Shown piece after piece: positions 35,712 through 44,602 of a stretch of DNA of 64,000 nucleotides. The DNA is taken from positions 45,832 through 109,831 of the forward strand of contig CAKTSA010000003.1 of assembly GCA_934597585.1 (NCBI GenBank), written 5' to 3'. Numbering within the stretch: position 1 is the stretch's first letter; each line of letters starts with the position of its first letter. The translations under genes were made by a program, and so were the position numbers. The DNA comes from an uncultured Oscillospiraceae bacterium (lineage in GTDB: Bacteria; Bacillota; Clostridia; Oscillospirales; Oscillospiraceae). The notes beneath the pieces are model-generated. The model saw only the letters and a list, made by a program, of their open reading frames with translations, was not told the origin of the DNA and made no database searches.

Positions 35712-36551
35712 TTACTCCACCACGTCGAATTCGGTGATCAGAAACACCTGGGTCAGCGTCCCGATGGCCGCCTTGGGGGAGATCACCGCATACTGGGTCA
35801 GTCCGCCGGTGTCGGTCCGCAGCTCCGTCACCGTGCCGATGGACAGGCTGGCGGGGTAGTAGCCCCCCAATCCGGAGGTCACCACCAGGTCGCCGGCGAT
35901 AAGATCTCCGGCGTTTTCCAGATACGTCAGCGCCAGGCAGCCCTGGCTCATCAGCCCCAGCTGCCCCTGAGCAACCGCCACCTGCTCCGTGCGGAACACC
36001 GTGGCGCCGATGGAGCTGGTGGTGTCCAGAATGGTGGCGACGGTGCACCAGTTCATGCCCGCGTCCGTCACCACGCCCACCAGGTTGCCGTACTCATCCA
36101 CCGCGCAGTCGCCGATGGCCACTCCCGCGGAGGTGCCCTGGGTCAGCGTCAGCGTGTTTTCCCAGTTGCTGATAGAGCGCTCTGCCACCCGGGCGGATAC
36201 CATCTTCAGGTCCCGCCGCTGGGTCTGCAGATCCAGCAGGATCCGCAGGCGCTGATTCTCCTCGCTGTCCTTCTGGGCCTGGCGCAGCTGCCGCTCCAGG
36301 TCGGCCACCTGGGCCCGGAGATCGTCGTTCTCCGCCTGCAGGTCCGCCACCTTGTCAAAGTGGTCGCCGATGCTGCCGAACCACCCCGCCACGGCGGACC
36401 CCGCCGAGCGGAAGGGGGAGGCGATCACGCCGGCGGCATTCCGCAGAAAGGGCGTGCCGGAGCTGACGGCGGAGATGATGCACAGCACCACCACGATCAC
36501 CGCCACCGCGGCCAGCATCCATATTCCGTTTTTGGAAAAAAATCGTTTCAT
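35712..36551 (-). CDS. mreC: Rod shape-determining protein MreC
   Basis: A 279-residue bitopic protein: transmembrane helix at 9-30 (GIWMLAAVAVIVVVLCIISA), a coiled coil at about 65-105 (DKVADLQAENDDLRAQVADL), and two extracellular beta domains. It scaffolds PBP2 in cell elongation. No mreB lies in the window; mreB must be elsewhere. Confidence 0.95.
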   Translation of the reverse strand: MKRFFSKNGIWMLAAVAVIVVVLCIISAVSSGTPFLRNAAGVIASPFRSAGSAVAGWFGSIGDHFDKVADLQAENDDLRAQVADLERQLRQAQKDSEENQRLRILLDLQTQRRDLKMVSARVAERSISNWENTLTLTQGTSAGVAIGDCAVDEYGNLVGVVTDAGMNWCTVATILDTTSSIGATVFRTEQVAVAQGQLGLMSQGCLALTYLENAGDLIAGDLVVTSGLGGYYPASLSIGTVTELRTDTGGLTQYAVISPKAAIGTLTQVFLITEFDVVE

Positions 36552-36588
36552 AAAAGCAAGTTCCTTGTGTTGAATCGGAAAGGGGGTG

Positions 36589-37158
36589 TTACAGCAGCGT
36601 CACGCCGAACTGGGCCAGCATGCGGCTCAGCAGCAGCAGCGGCAGACCCATCACGTTGAAGAAGTCGCCGTCGATGCGCTCCACCAGCAGGGAGCCCAGC
36701 CCCTGCACGCCGTAGGCCCCGGCCTTGTCCATGGGCTCGCCGCTGCGGATATAGGCTTTCAGCTCCTCCGCCGTGGCCTCCCGGAACCACACCTGAGTGG
36801 ATTGTGCCCGGGTCAGCACCTTTTCACCCTGCCGCACCGTCACGCCGGTGCACACCGTGTGGTGCCGACCCTGCAGCTCCAGCAGCATCCGCAGGGCGTC
36901 GGTCTCGTCCCGGGGCTTGCCCAGCCGCTGGCCGTCCAGAAACACCATGGTGTCGGCGGTGATGACGATGTCCTCCGTTCCGGCCTGCACCGCCCCGGAC
37001 TTCTGCCGGGAGATATGGCACACCGTCTCCTCCGGCGTCAGCCCCTCGGGGCACACCTCCTCCACCTGGGGGACGGAGACCGTGAAATCCCGGACGCCGA
37101 TGCGTCCCAGAAGCTCCTGCCGCCGGGGAGACCCGGAGGCCAGAATGATGTTTGCCAT
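36589..37158 (-). CDS. maf: Maf-family nucleotide pyrophosphatase
   Basis: House-cleaning enzyme that hydrolyses modified or canonical nucleoside triphosphates. The product has 189 residues with LASGSPRRQELLGRI, VITADTMVFLDGQRLGKP and GAYGVQGLGSLLVERIDGDF. I start at the ATG at 37158, which has GTGAGG in front; it overlaps the dut frame by a few bases... the dut stop is at 37164, so the two genes abut. Confidence 0.93.
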   Translation of the reverse strand: MANIILASGSPRRQELLGRIGVRDFTVSVPQVEEVCPEGLTPEETVCHISRQKSGAVQAGTEDIVITADTMVFLDGQRLGKPRDETDALRMLLELQGRHHTVCTGVTVRQGEKVLTRAQSTQVWFREATAEELKAYIRSGEPMDKAGAYGVQGLGSLLVERIDGDFFNVMGLPLLLLSRMLAQFGVTLL

Positions 37159-37163
37159 ATTCC

Positions 37164-37613
37164 TCACCTTCCCGTGGAGCCGAAGCCGCCTACGCCCCGC
37201 TCCGTCTCGTCCAGCTCGGCCACGAATGCCAGCGTGGGCTGCACCACCGGCAGCACCATCAGCTGGGCGATCCGGTCGCCGTCGTGGATGACGTAATCCG
37301 TGTCGGACTCGTTGTAAAGGGCCACCCGCAGCTCGCCGCGATAGTCGCTGTCAATGACCCCCACGCCGTTGGCCATGGTGATGCCGTGCTTGGAGGCCAG
37401 GCCGCTGCGGGCGCAAATCAGCGCCACATACTCGGCGCTGGGCAGGGCGATGGCGATGCCCGTAGGCAGCACCTGCCGCGCCCCGGCCTTCAGGGTCACG
37501 TCCCCGTCCAGGCACGCGCACAGGTCCATCGCCGCACTGCCAGGCGTGGCAAACCGCGGCGCCGGGATAACGTCGCCGATCTTCGGCGACAGGGCTTTTA
37601 TCTGTAAGATCAT
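37164..37613 (-). CDS. dut: dUTP diphosphatase
   Basis: Trimeric dUTPase that keeps uracil out of DNA. The product has 149 residues with all five motifs: ATPGSAAMDLCA, ARSGLASKHG, GVIDSDYRGELRVAL, GDRIAQLMV and GVGGFGSTGR. It begins the dut-maf-mreC-mreD-mrdA row. Confidence 0.96.
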   Translation of the reverse strand: MILQIKALSPKIGDVIPAPRFATPGSAAMDLCACLDGDVTLKAGARQVLPTGIAIALPSAEYVALICARSGLASKHGITMANGVGVIDSDYRGELRVALYNESDTDYVIHDGDRIAQLMVLPVVQPTLAFVAELDETERGVGGFGSTGR

Positions 37614-37679
37614 GGTTTTTCTCCTGATGTTTGATTACGAATTGTAGAAATTATTCGAGATATTACGTAGTGGATACGA

Positions 37680-38356
37680 TTTCGCGCCTCCTGCGCGAGG
37701 GGGAGTTTCGTGGCTCCGGCCACGAGTTACTTTTGCCCGCAGCGGCAAAAGTAACCAAAAACGCTGCTTAAACCTGCGGTTTAAGAATCCGCGCACGCTA
37801 TTCCTTTTACAAATATGAGGCCTGATACCTCGCGTTCACAGAACACGGTCAGTATTGTTGCGAATGACGAATCGACTTTCTTCTGCGCCGCTGCCGCTGA
37901 TGCGTTGCAACGGTAGAAGATAAATCGCTGTACGGCGGGACGATGAGGGCATCGCCCCCTACGAACGGGTACGATAGAATTCCGTAGGGCGGGGTGACCA
38001 CACCCCGCCGCACGGTGAACGCATACGGTATTTCGGCGTAAAATTCAGCGGCAGCGGCGCAGAAGCAGAGACGATCCTTTTAATCAAAGCAAAAAAGAAA
38101 ATGTTACGCGAACGTGCGGTGGAAACTTACAATTTGGCACAGGGTGCAGCGCGCCGGTCAGTGAAGGAACCGGAGGTTCCTTCCGGTGCTTTTGCCTACT
38201 TTTGCCGCTATTGGGAGCGATCCGAGCGCCGCCGGTGGCGGATGAAGCGAGGTGAGCGAGTGGCTGCGGTCAAAATTTCAAGCGTCTGCCGTAAGGCAGC
38301 GTGGAAATTTTGGGCACCGCAACAGTTCAAAAGTAGGTCGCGCCGGGGCGCGAAAC
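37680..38356. repeat. LCP composite palindromic repeat, copy 9 (module D and REP pair)
   Basis: Between the U32 gene and dut. Opens with two tandem outer hairpins (GCGCCTCCTGCGC and GTGGCTCCGGCCAC). Orientation B then A. The centre carries a REP-like pair (GGCGATG... and CGGGGTGACCACACCCCG), and the right arm carries module D. Confidence 0.84.
38213..38325 (+). repeat. Module D, 113-bp nested element
   Basis: Inserted in the loop of CTACTTTTG...CAAAAGTAG. Left of it stands TTTTGCCGCTATT, right of it TTCAAAAGTAGG. LCP copy 10 shows the matching empty site TTTTGCCGCTATTGGCAAAA. Confidence 0.78.
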
Positions 38357-38375
38357 ACTCCACAACAACAATGAA

Positions 38376-40451
38376 TCACTCCACCCCGCGGTAGAACAAT
38401 CCCCTGGTAAACGCCTCCGGCGCCCACTCGCCCTCTCCCAGATACCGCTGCAGTACCGCGTCGCACTGGTCGGGGCTCTCGGTGGTGAACCGCAGCCGCG
38501 CCCAGGTCAGGCCGCAGCGCTGCCACTCCGGCTTATCCGCCAGGAACAGGGTGCGGCTGTTTTCGATCTCGCACCGGCAGCCGTACTGCCCCAGCAGGGG
38601 GAACCGCGCCCCCGTCCGGTCGGTGAGGGAATTCTCCCCCTGACACAGCCGCTTGTCGCCGTGGCAGTTCCCGGCATTGCCAATCATGCAGTTCTCGGTG
38701 ATCATCAGCGGCAGCCGCCCGTACACGATCCCTTCGCAGGGCAGGTACTTCCGCAGCTCCCGCACCTGCTGGTGCCGCAGCTCAAAGGACACCGTCACGC
38801 TGTCCAGTCCCTGCCCTTGCCAGAAGGCCACAGCCCGGGAGTTGAACACGTTCAGTCCGAAGTCCCCCCGTTTTTCCAGGCGCAGCCCCTCCACGATGGC
38901 CATATGCCCCGCGTTGCCGATGGAGACCGCTGACAGGGCGGGGGTATTTTCCAGAATTTTCCGGAACCCCGCCTCGTCGCCGTCCCGCCACACCCGGGGC
39001 AGCACCGCGCACAGCTTGGCACGGCCCTGATAGTCCGTCAGGCCGGCCAGCAATTCAATGGGGACATACACCATCTCCACATGCTCCGCCACGGCGTCCG
39101 TCAGCTGATCCAGCCGTGCGATGGAGCAACTCAGCTTCGGCGCGGCGGGGGAGAAGGTCTTACCCTCCGGCAGCGCCGGGGTGGGGAAGCTGCGCCGTTC
39201 CGGCACAGCCGTCCGTGCCGCCGCCAGGGCGTCCAAAGCGTCCCGCCGCAGGCCGTTGATGGCCGACGCGGTCAGCATTAGTCCTTCGCCGACGGATACC
39301 TCTGCGACCTTGCACCGGAACACGGTGCCGCCGGTCTTCTGCAGCCGTTCCGCCGCGTCCTCCGCCGTCAGCGCCCGGTTCCGGGCCGCTTCCGGCACAG
39401 GGCCGGTGACAGTGACGGCATGGTCGCCGTCGCTGACCGTCAGCGCGGCGTTCCGGTCGGCAAAAATGGCGGCCTGCATGGTGATGGGGATCCGCTTATG
39501 CCCCCCATTTTCGTATAATTTCCGGGCCTCGCTGAACAGCTCCTTCGGCTCCGGCGCGTTCTCCGGCCGGGTGCCGAACATGGCCGGGCCCTTCCGATGG
39601 CGGTAGTAGCCGTCGGTGAACCCGCTGCGGGAAAAGGCCTGCTCCAGCGCCTGGGATTCCGCCGCCGTGGGGCCCCGCTTTTCGTCGATCAGCCGCCGGT
39701 AGATGGACGTGATCACCGCCACATACTCCGGCCGCTTCATGCGGCCCTCCAGCTTCAGACAGGCCACCCCCATGTCGTCCAACTCCTGCAGATACGCCGC
39801 CAGATTGGCGTCCTTCAGGCTCAGGGGGAACTGGTTTTTGCAGGGGCCGTTGACGCCGTAGGGCAAACGGCAGGGCTGGGCGCAGGCGCCCCGGTTGCCG
39901 CTGCGCTGGCCGATCAGGGCACTCATGGTGCACTGGCCGGAATAGCACATACACAGCGCCCCGTGGACGAACACCTCGATCTCCGCGCCGCAATTCCGGC
40001 ACACATTGGCGATGTCCTCGCGGCTCAGCTCACGGGCCAGCACCACCCGCTCCATGCCCAGGCGCTCCGCCCAGCGCGCGCCGCCGGAGGTAAACAGGCT
40101 CATCTGTGTGCTGGCGTGAATGGGCAGGTCCGGCGTCACCGCCTGGGCCAGTGTCAGCACGCCCCAGTCCTGCACCAGCACCGCGTCCACCCCCATCCGG
40201 GAGGCCTTCCGCAGCACCTCCGCCGCCTGGGGCAGCTCCCGGTCCGTCAGCAGGGTGTTCAGCGTCAGAAATACCCGCACCCCACGCAGGTGGCAGTAGG
40301 CCACCGCGTCGGCGAACTCCTCGTCGGTGAAATTTTTCGCGTTTCGCCGGGCGTTGAAGGCGCCGAAGCCCATGTACACCGCGTCCGCGCCGGACTGCAC
40401 CGCCGCCTCCAGCGACGCCCGGGACCCGGCGGGGGAGAGCAGCTCCATCAT
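38376..40451 (-). CDS. U32 family peptidase-like protein (RlhA/YdcP type)
   Basis: A 691-residue U32 protein. The TIM-barrel part (1-300) starts ELLSPAGSRASLEAAVQSGA and holds HGALCMCYSGQCTMSALIGQ and NRGACAQPCRLPYG; the spaced Cys are those thought to bind an iron-sulphur cluster in this family. The C-terminal DUF3656-like part ends in a Cys-rich segment (NCMIGNAGNCHGDKRLCQGE). Some family members hydroxylate rRNA or tRNA (RlhA, TrhP), so an RNA-modifying role is more likely than proteolysis. It overlaps zapA by 4 bp (ATGA). Confidence 0.88.
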   Translation of the reverse strand: MMELLSPAGSRASLEAAVQSGADAVYMGFGAFNARRNAKNFTDEEFADAVAYCHLRGVRVFLTLNTLLTDRELPQAAEVLRKASRMGVDAVLVQDWGVLTLAQAVTPDLPIHASTQMSLFTSGGARWAERLGMERVVLARELSREDIANVCRNCGAEIEVFVHGALCMCYSGQCTMSALIGQRSGNRGACAQPCRLPYGVNGPCKNQFPLSLKDANLAAYLQELDDMGVACLKLEGRMKRPEYVAVITSIYRRLIDEKRGPTAAESQALEQAFSRSGFTDGYYRHRKGPAMFGTRPENAPEPKELFSEARKLYENGGHKRIPITMQAAIFADRNAALTVSDGDHAVTVTGPVPEAARNRALTAEDAAERLQKTGGTVFRCKVAEVSVGEGLMLTASAINGLRRDALDALAAARTAVPERRSFPTPALPEGKTFSPAAPKLSCSIARLDQLTDAVAEHVEMVYVPIELLAGLTDYQGRAKLCAVLPRVWRDGDEAGFRKILENTPALSAVSIGNAGHMAIVEGLRLEKRGDFGLNVFNSRAVAFWQGQGLDSVTVSFELRHQQVRELRKYLPCEGIVYGRLPLMITENCMIGNAGNCHGDKRLCQGENSLTDRTGARFPLLGQYGCRCEIENSRTLFLADKPEWQRCGLTWARLRFTTESPDQCDAVLQRYLGEGEWAPEAFTRGLFYRGVE

Positions 40452-40774
40452 CGGTTGTTGTTTCCCTTCTGCTGGGCCTTGAACAGCTGGCGCTTCAGGT
40501 CGCTGGCCTCGCTCTTGGCGGCGGTGGCCTCGTCCAGATAGGTCTTCAGCTGGCGGCGCAGATTCTCCGTGCCCTCCTGCTGCTTATAGAGCTCGTCCGC
40601 CAGATTGATGGCCGCCAGCACCGCCGCGTCATAGCGGCTGACGTGGGCGCTGTCCATCAGCTCGGTCATCTTCTGGTCCACCAGCGCCCCCACCTTCTGC
40701 ATATAGGCGGCGCTTTCATCGGCCACAAGGGTGTAATCCTGGCCGCAGATCGTCATCGTCACACGGTTTGCCAT
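40448..40774 (-). CDS. zapA: Cell division protein ZapA
   Basis: A 108-residue FtsZ-associated protein that promotes Z-ring bundling. The N-terminal beta domain (RVTMTICGQDYTLVAD) is followed by a long coiled coil (about 40-100). The ATG at 40774 is 8 bp after AGGAGG. It is co-transcribed with the U32 gene, a pairing seen in other Clostridia. Confidence 0.9.
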   Translation of the reverse strand: MANRVTMTICGQDYTLVADESAAYMQKVGALVDQKMTELMDSAHVSRYDAAVLAAINLADELYKQQEGTENLRRQLKTYLDEATAAKSEASDLKRQLFKAQQKGNNNR

Positions 40775-40828
40775 GGTCAAGTCCTCCTATGTCCATTCCT
40801 GAGAATTGCTCATACGAATACAGAATCC

Positions 40829-40856
40829 ATTATACCACAAATTCACCCCCGTGGAA
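40829..40856 (-). promoter_or_regulatory. Probable zapA promoter
   Basis: TTCCAC and a perfect TATAAT with 16 bp between them on the minus strand, about 55 bp before zapA. Confidence 0.6.
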
Positions 40857-40935
40857 GAACTTTCTGTAAATTTCCGAAAATCTCGCCGCGGCGCTTTACG
40901 AAAAGAGAGTTTTCGTGTAGAATAGGGGAGAATTA

Positions 40936-41592
40936 TTTCGCGCCGCAGGGCGTAGGGGAGTTTCGCCCTCCGGGGCGAGGACGGCCTCCGGCGGCCCCGT
41001 AGCTGTGCATAACTTCCGCCAGCCAAATCAAAGATTTGGGGCGTCAGTTGTCTTTCAATAGCGAAAGAAAGGGGGAAAGAACGCCAGAAGGAACCTCCGG
41101 TTCCTTCACCTCCCGGCGCGCTATACGTGGTGCAAAATTGTCATTGCATACCACACGTTCACAGAGGATTTCCTTTTTCGATTCGTCAAAGGATCGTCTC
41201 ATCACCAGCGCCGCTGCCGCTGACTGGTGCGGGGAAGAACATTGCGCGTCTACCGTGCGGGCCGATGTGGGCATCGGCCCCTACGAAAATCTACCGTACC
41301 CATTCGTAGGGGGCGATGCCCACATCGCCCCGCCGTACAACGATTCATTTTCTACCGTTGCACCGCATCAGCGGCAGCGGCGCAAAACGGACAGATGATG
41401 CGTCATACAATACGAAATCATATATCCCCCGCGAACGCGTGGTAAACGGTCACAAATTTACAACGCAGAACAGCGCGGGCGGATTCTTAAACCGCAGGTT
41501 TAAGCAGCGCTTTTGCCTACTTTTGCCGCTATTGGCAAAAGTAGGTCGCGCCGGAGCGCGAAACACCCCCCCGCGCCGCAGGCGCGGAAAAG
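40936..41592. repeat. LCP composite palindromic repeat, copy 10 (REP pair, extra insertion)
   Basis: Between divergent zapA and the dnaD-like gene. Opens with two outer hairpins (GCGCCGCAGGGCG, GCCCTCCGGGGC) and closes with two (CGCGCCGGAGCGCG and CGCGCCGCAGGCGCG). The centre has a REP-like pair identical in type to copies 8 and 11. A 52-bp AGCTGTGCA-led hairpin element interrupts the left arm (40999-41050). Confidence 0.85.
40999..41050. repeat. AGCTGTGCA-led nested hairpin
   Basis: Extra sequence compared with LCP copy 3. It starts AGCTGTGCA and holds GCCAAATC/GATTTGG. The same leader introduces inserted hairpins at 24325 and 47218, with different stems. Confidence 0.6.
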
Positions 41593-41599
41593 GATAAGT

Positions 41600-41813
41600 G
41601 CGTAGGGAGGCATGACCACGTGCCGCCGCAAAAAGCCTCGCAGAGTTCGCGGCGCGGACGCCGCGAAAAAATTAAATCATTTTTCTGACGACATGTGCGT
41701 CAGAAAAATTCTTCTCGGCCGCCAGTGTGTCCGAAGGGCGCGCGCAGCCGGCCGTAATCCCTTTGGCAGAAAAATCGCAGATTTTTCGCCAGGTTCAGAA
41801 AAGGAGGGACCAC
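41600..41813. repeat. Repeated leader element upstream of the dnaD-like gene
   Basis: About 200 bp that reappears in reverse complement at 53698-53905. Shared blocks: GTAGGG...GCCGCCGC hairpin, CTCGCAGAGTTCGC, an ACGCCGCGAAAAA stretch, ACATGTGCGTCAGAAA, GCCGGCC... CCCTTTGGCAGAAAAATC and GATTTTTCGCCAG, just before the ribosome binding site. No protein is predicted within it. Confidence 0.7.
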
Positions 41814-41814
41814 C

Positions 41815-42708
41815 ATGGCAGGTTATATCACCCGGGGACAGGAAAAAAGCGTGGTCCTCTCCGCCTCGCAGGTGGACGCCCTGGTGAAGGGCGGCAATGG
41901 CGACGCGGCCCTTTTGTATCTGCTGCTCCAGCGGCTGGAGGGCCCCGTCACCGTGGAGACCCTGGCGGAAAAGCTGGGCTGGAGCCAGCTGCGCCTGGGC
42001 GCGGCGGAGACGGCCCTGCAGGACCTGGGCTTCCTGCGGCGCTCTCAGCCCCAGCCCGCCCCGGCGGACGAGCACCGGGCCTACTCCGCCAACGAGCTGG
42101 CCGACCTGCTGGAGAGCGACAGCGGCTTCCGCATGCTGGTGCCCCAGACCGAGGAGAAGCTGGGCAAAAAGCTGAAAACCGCCGACCTGCAGATCCTGGC
42201 GGGCCTCTATGACGACCTGGGCCTGCCGGTGGATGTGATCTACCTGCTGGTGTGCCACTGTGTGGAGCGGGCCCAGCGCCGCTTCGGCCCCGGCCGCCGC
42301 CCCACCCTCCGGCAGATCGAGAAGGAGGGCGCCTACTGGGCCCGCCTGGGTCTTTTGGACCAGGACAGCGCCGGGCGGTATCTCAAGGACTACGCCAACA
42401 AGCAGGAGAAGACCGCCGCCTATATGCAGGTGCTGCAGCTGGGCGCCCGTCCCCCGGTGGAGAGCGAGCAGCGCTATATCCTGGACTGGATCGACATGGG
42501 CTTCCCGCCGGAGACGGTGGCCCTGGCCTATGATAAGACGGTGTTCTATAAGAAGGAGCTGAACTGGCGCTATCTCAACGGCATCCTCCGCCGCTGGCAC
42601 CAGCAGGGCTGGCACACCGCCGAGCAGGTGGAATCCGGCCAGCAGCGCCCCCCCCAGAAGCCCAACGCCAAGCCCGCAAAGACGGATTGGATGGATGAGT
42701 ATATGTAA
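41815..42708 (+). CDS. dnaD: DnaD-domain protein, probable helicase-loading primosome component
   Basis: A 297-residue DnaD/DnaB-type protein. The N-terminal winged helix (about 1-110) has LSASQVDALVKGGNGDAALL. Two DnaD_2-like domains follow (about 120-200, 205-275), the latter with YILDWIDMGFPPETVALAYD and the YxxxIL motif region KKELNWRYLNGILRRWHQQG. A disordered tail ends MDEYM. It lies upstream of the dnaI-like gene, and both probably load DnaB helicase at oriC. AAGGAGG precedes the ATG. Confidence 0.85.
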   Translation: MAGYITRGQEKSVVLSASQVDALVKGGNGDAALLYLLLQRLEGPVTVETLAEKLGWSQLRLGAAETALQDLGFLRRSQPQPAPADEHRAYSANELADLLESDSGFRMLVPQTEEKLGKKLKTADLQILAGLYDDLGLPVDVIYLLVCHCVERAQRRFGPGRRPTLRQIEKEGAYWARLGLLDQDSAGRYLKDYANKQEKTAAYMQVLQLGARPPVESEQRYILDWIDMGFPPETVALAYDKTVFYKKELNWRYLNGILRRWHQQGWHTAEQVESGQQRPPQKPNAKPAKTDWMDEYM

Positions 42709-42721
42709 CGTGGTTGGGGAG

Positions 42722-43404
42722 ATTCCGCGCCTGCGGGCGCGGGACACTTTTGGCCGCGGCCCCAAAAGTGTCCAAAAGGGCCGCTTAAACCTGCGGTTTA
42801 AGAATCCGCCCGCGCTGTTTTGCGTTGTAAATCTGTGGCCCTTTACCACGCGTTCGCGGGGGATATATGATTTCGTATCGTATGACGCATCGTCTGTCCG
42901 TTTTGCGCCGCTGCCGCTGATGCGGTGCAACGGTAGAAAATGAATCGTTGTACGGCGGGGCGATGTGGGCATCGCCCCCTACGAATGGGTACGGTAGATT
43001 TTCGTAGGGGCCGATGCCCACATCGGCCCGCACGGTAGACGCGCAATGTTCTTCCCCGCACCAGTCAGCGGCAGCGGCGCTGGTGATGAGACGATCCTTT
43101 GACGAATCGAAAAAGGAAATCCTCTGTGAACGTGTGGTATGCAATGACAATTTTGCACCACGTATAGCGCGCCGGGAGGTGAAGGAACCGGAGGTTCCTT
43201 CTGGCGTTCTTTCCCCCTTTCTTTCGCTATTGAAAGAAAGGGGCCGCCGGAGGCCGTCCTCGCCCCGGAGGGCGAAACTCCCCTGCGTAGGCGGACAGAG
43301 TCGTCCGCCCCTACAGGAGGAAAAGTACCTCATGGCCGGGGCCACGAAACACCTCTACGCGCCGCAGGCGCGACCCCCCTCGTCCCCGCAGGGACGAAAC
43401 CCCT
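42722..43404. repeat. LCP composite palindromic repeat, copy 11 (REP pair, extra hairpins)
   Basis: Between the dnaD-like and dnaI-like genes; the mirror image of copy 10 in arm order (B then A) and nearly identical through the REP-like centre. It ends with GCCCCGGAGGGC, then a REP-like hairpin (43286-43315) and three more outer-type hairpins in tandem (TGGCCGGGGCCA, GCGCCGCAGGCGC, GTCCCCGCAGGGAC). Confidence 0.85.
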
Positions 43405-43423
43405 CAAAAAAGGAGGCACCCCC

Positions 43424-44419
43424 ATGTCATACGACGGAAAGATCATGCGCCAGGCCCTGGCGCGGTTTGATGAGGACAAGCAGCGCCGCGCCGCGGAGTT
43501 CCAGCGGCGGCGCGACCGCCTGTACGCGGCGGAGCCCCGGCTGAAGGAGATCGAGCAGCAGCTGCGCGCCACCATGCCCAAGTTGATCGCCTCCGCCCTG
43601 CGCCGGGGGACTGACCCCCTGCCCGCCGTGCGGGTCATCCGGGACGAGAACCTGGCCCTGCAGCAGGAGCGTACCCAGCTGCTGACCGGCATGGGCTACC
43701 CCGCCGACTACCTGACAGAGCAGCCCGCCTGCCCCCTGTGCGGCGACACCGGCTATTACGACGGCCAGGTCTGCCGCTGCCTGCGGGAGTACTACAAAAA
43801 GGCCCAGCTCTCCGAGCTGTCCAAGCTCCTGGACATGGGCAGCCAGAGCTTCGAGACCTTCTCCTTCGACTGGTACAGCGACGAGCGGGGCCAGCGCAAG
43901 CGCTCCCCCCGGGAGAATATGGAGCGCAACTTCGACATCTGCCAGGACTACGCCCGCCACTTCTCCCCGGCGGCGGACAACCTGCTGCTGACGGGCCAGC
44001 CGGGCCTGGGCAAGACCTTCCTCTCCGCCAGCATCGCCCGGGTGGTCAACGACCGGGGCTTCAGCGTGGTGTACGACACGGCGGAGCACATCTTCTCCCG
44101 GATGGAGGAGGAGAAGTTCCGCCCTGACGAGTCCTCCGCCGCCCACCAGGATGTGGCCCGGTATCTCAACTGCGACCTGCTGATCATGGACGACCTGGGC
44201 ACCGAAATGGTCACCAGCTTTGTCCAGAGCGCCCTGTACCAGCTCATCAACAGCCGCCTGCTGGCGGGGAAGAAGACCGTCATCAACACCAACCTGGCCC
44301 CCCAGCAGCTGGGCGAGCGCTACTCCCCCCAGATCCAGTCCCGCCTGGAGGGCGAATACCGCGTCCTCCCCTTCTTCGGCGACGACATCCGCAAGCTCCG
44401 CCGGAGACAGCAGATGTAA
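43424..44419 (+). CDS. dnaI: Helicase loader, DnaC/DnaI type
   Basis: AAA+ ATPase that delivers replicative helicase to the origin. The product has 331 residues. A coiled N-terminal part is followed by a zinc ribbon CPLCGDTGYYDGQVCRC (about 104-120). The ATPase has Walker A TGQPGLGKT, Walker B CDLLIMDDLGTE and an arginine-finger region ERYSPQIQSRLEGEYR. With the upstream dnaD-like gene it forms a replication pair. Confidence 0.92.
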   Translation: MSYDGKIMRQALARFDEDKQRRAAEFQRRRDRLYAAEPRLKEIEQQLRATMPKLIASALRRGTDPLPAVRVIRDENLALQQERTQLLTGMGYPADYLTEQPACPLCGDTGYYDGQVCRCLREYYKKAQLSELSKLLDMGSQSFETFSFDWYSDERGQRKRSPRENMERNFDICQDYARHFSPAADNLLLTGQPGLGKTFLSASIARVVNDRGFSVVYDTAEHIFSRMEEEKFRPDESSAAHQDVARYLNCDLLIMDDLGTEMVTSFVQSALYQLINSRLLAGKKTVINTNLAPQQLGERYSPQIQSRLEGEYRVLPFFGDDIRKLRRRQQM

Positions 44420-44426
44420 AAGATCA

Positions 44427-44466
44427 AAAAAGCGGACCGCCTGACCGGCGGTCCGTTTCTGCTTTT
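44427..44466 (+). terminator. Terminator after the dnaI-like gene
   Basis: GCGGACCGCC pairs with GGCGGTCCG around TGACC, followed by a T-rich tract. The next 130 bp to the lysR stop (convergent) hold a CCCTTTTTGC/GGGC stem and an AT-rich stretch, but no gene. Confidence 0.75.
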
Positions 44467-44602
44467 TGGCGGGCCCGGAGGAAAAAGTTGCCTTTTTGTG
44501 TCCCCATAACGGCCCTTTATGTACCCTTTTTGCCCCCAAAAAGGGCTTTTATGTACCAATAAACGGTCGATATTAAATAAAAATACGCGAGAAAAGACGG
44601 GA

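Noticed and set aside
42785..43345. A 186-codon frame across LCP copy 11, with near-identical frames in copies 10 and 8
   Set aside because: The similarity comes from the DNA repeat; the frame crosses hairpins and has no start signal or known domain.
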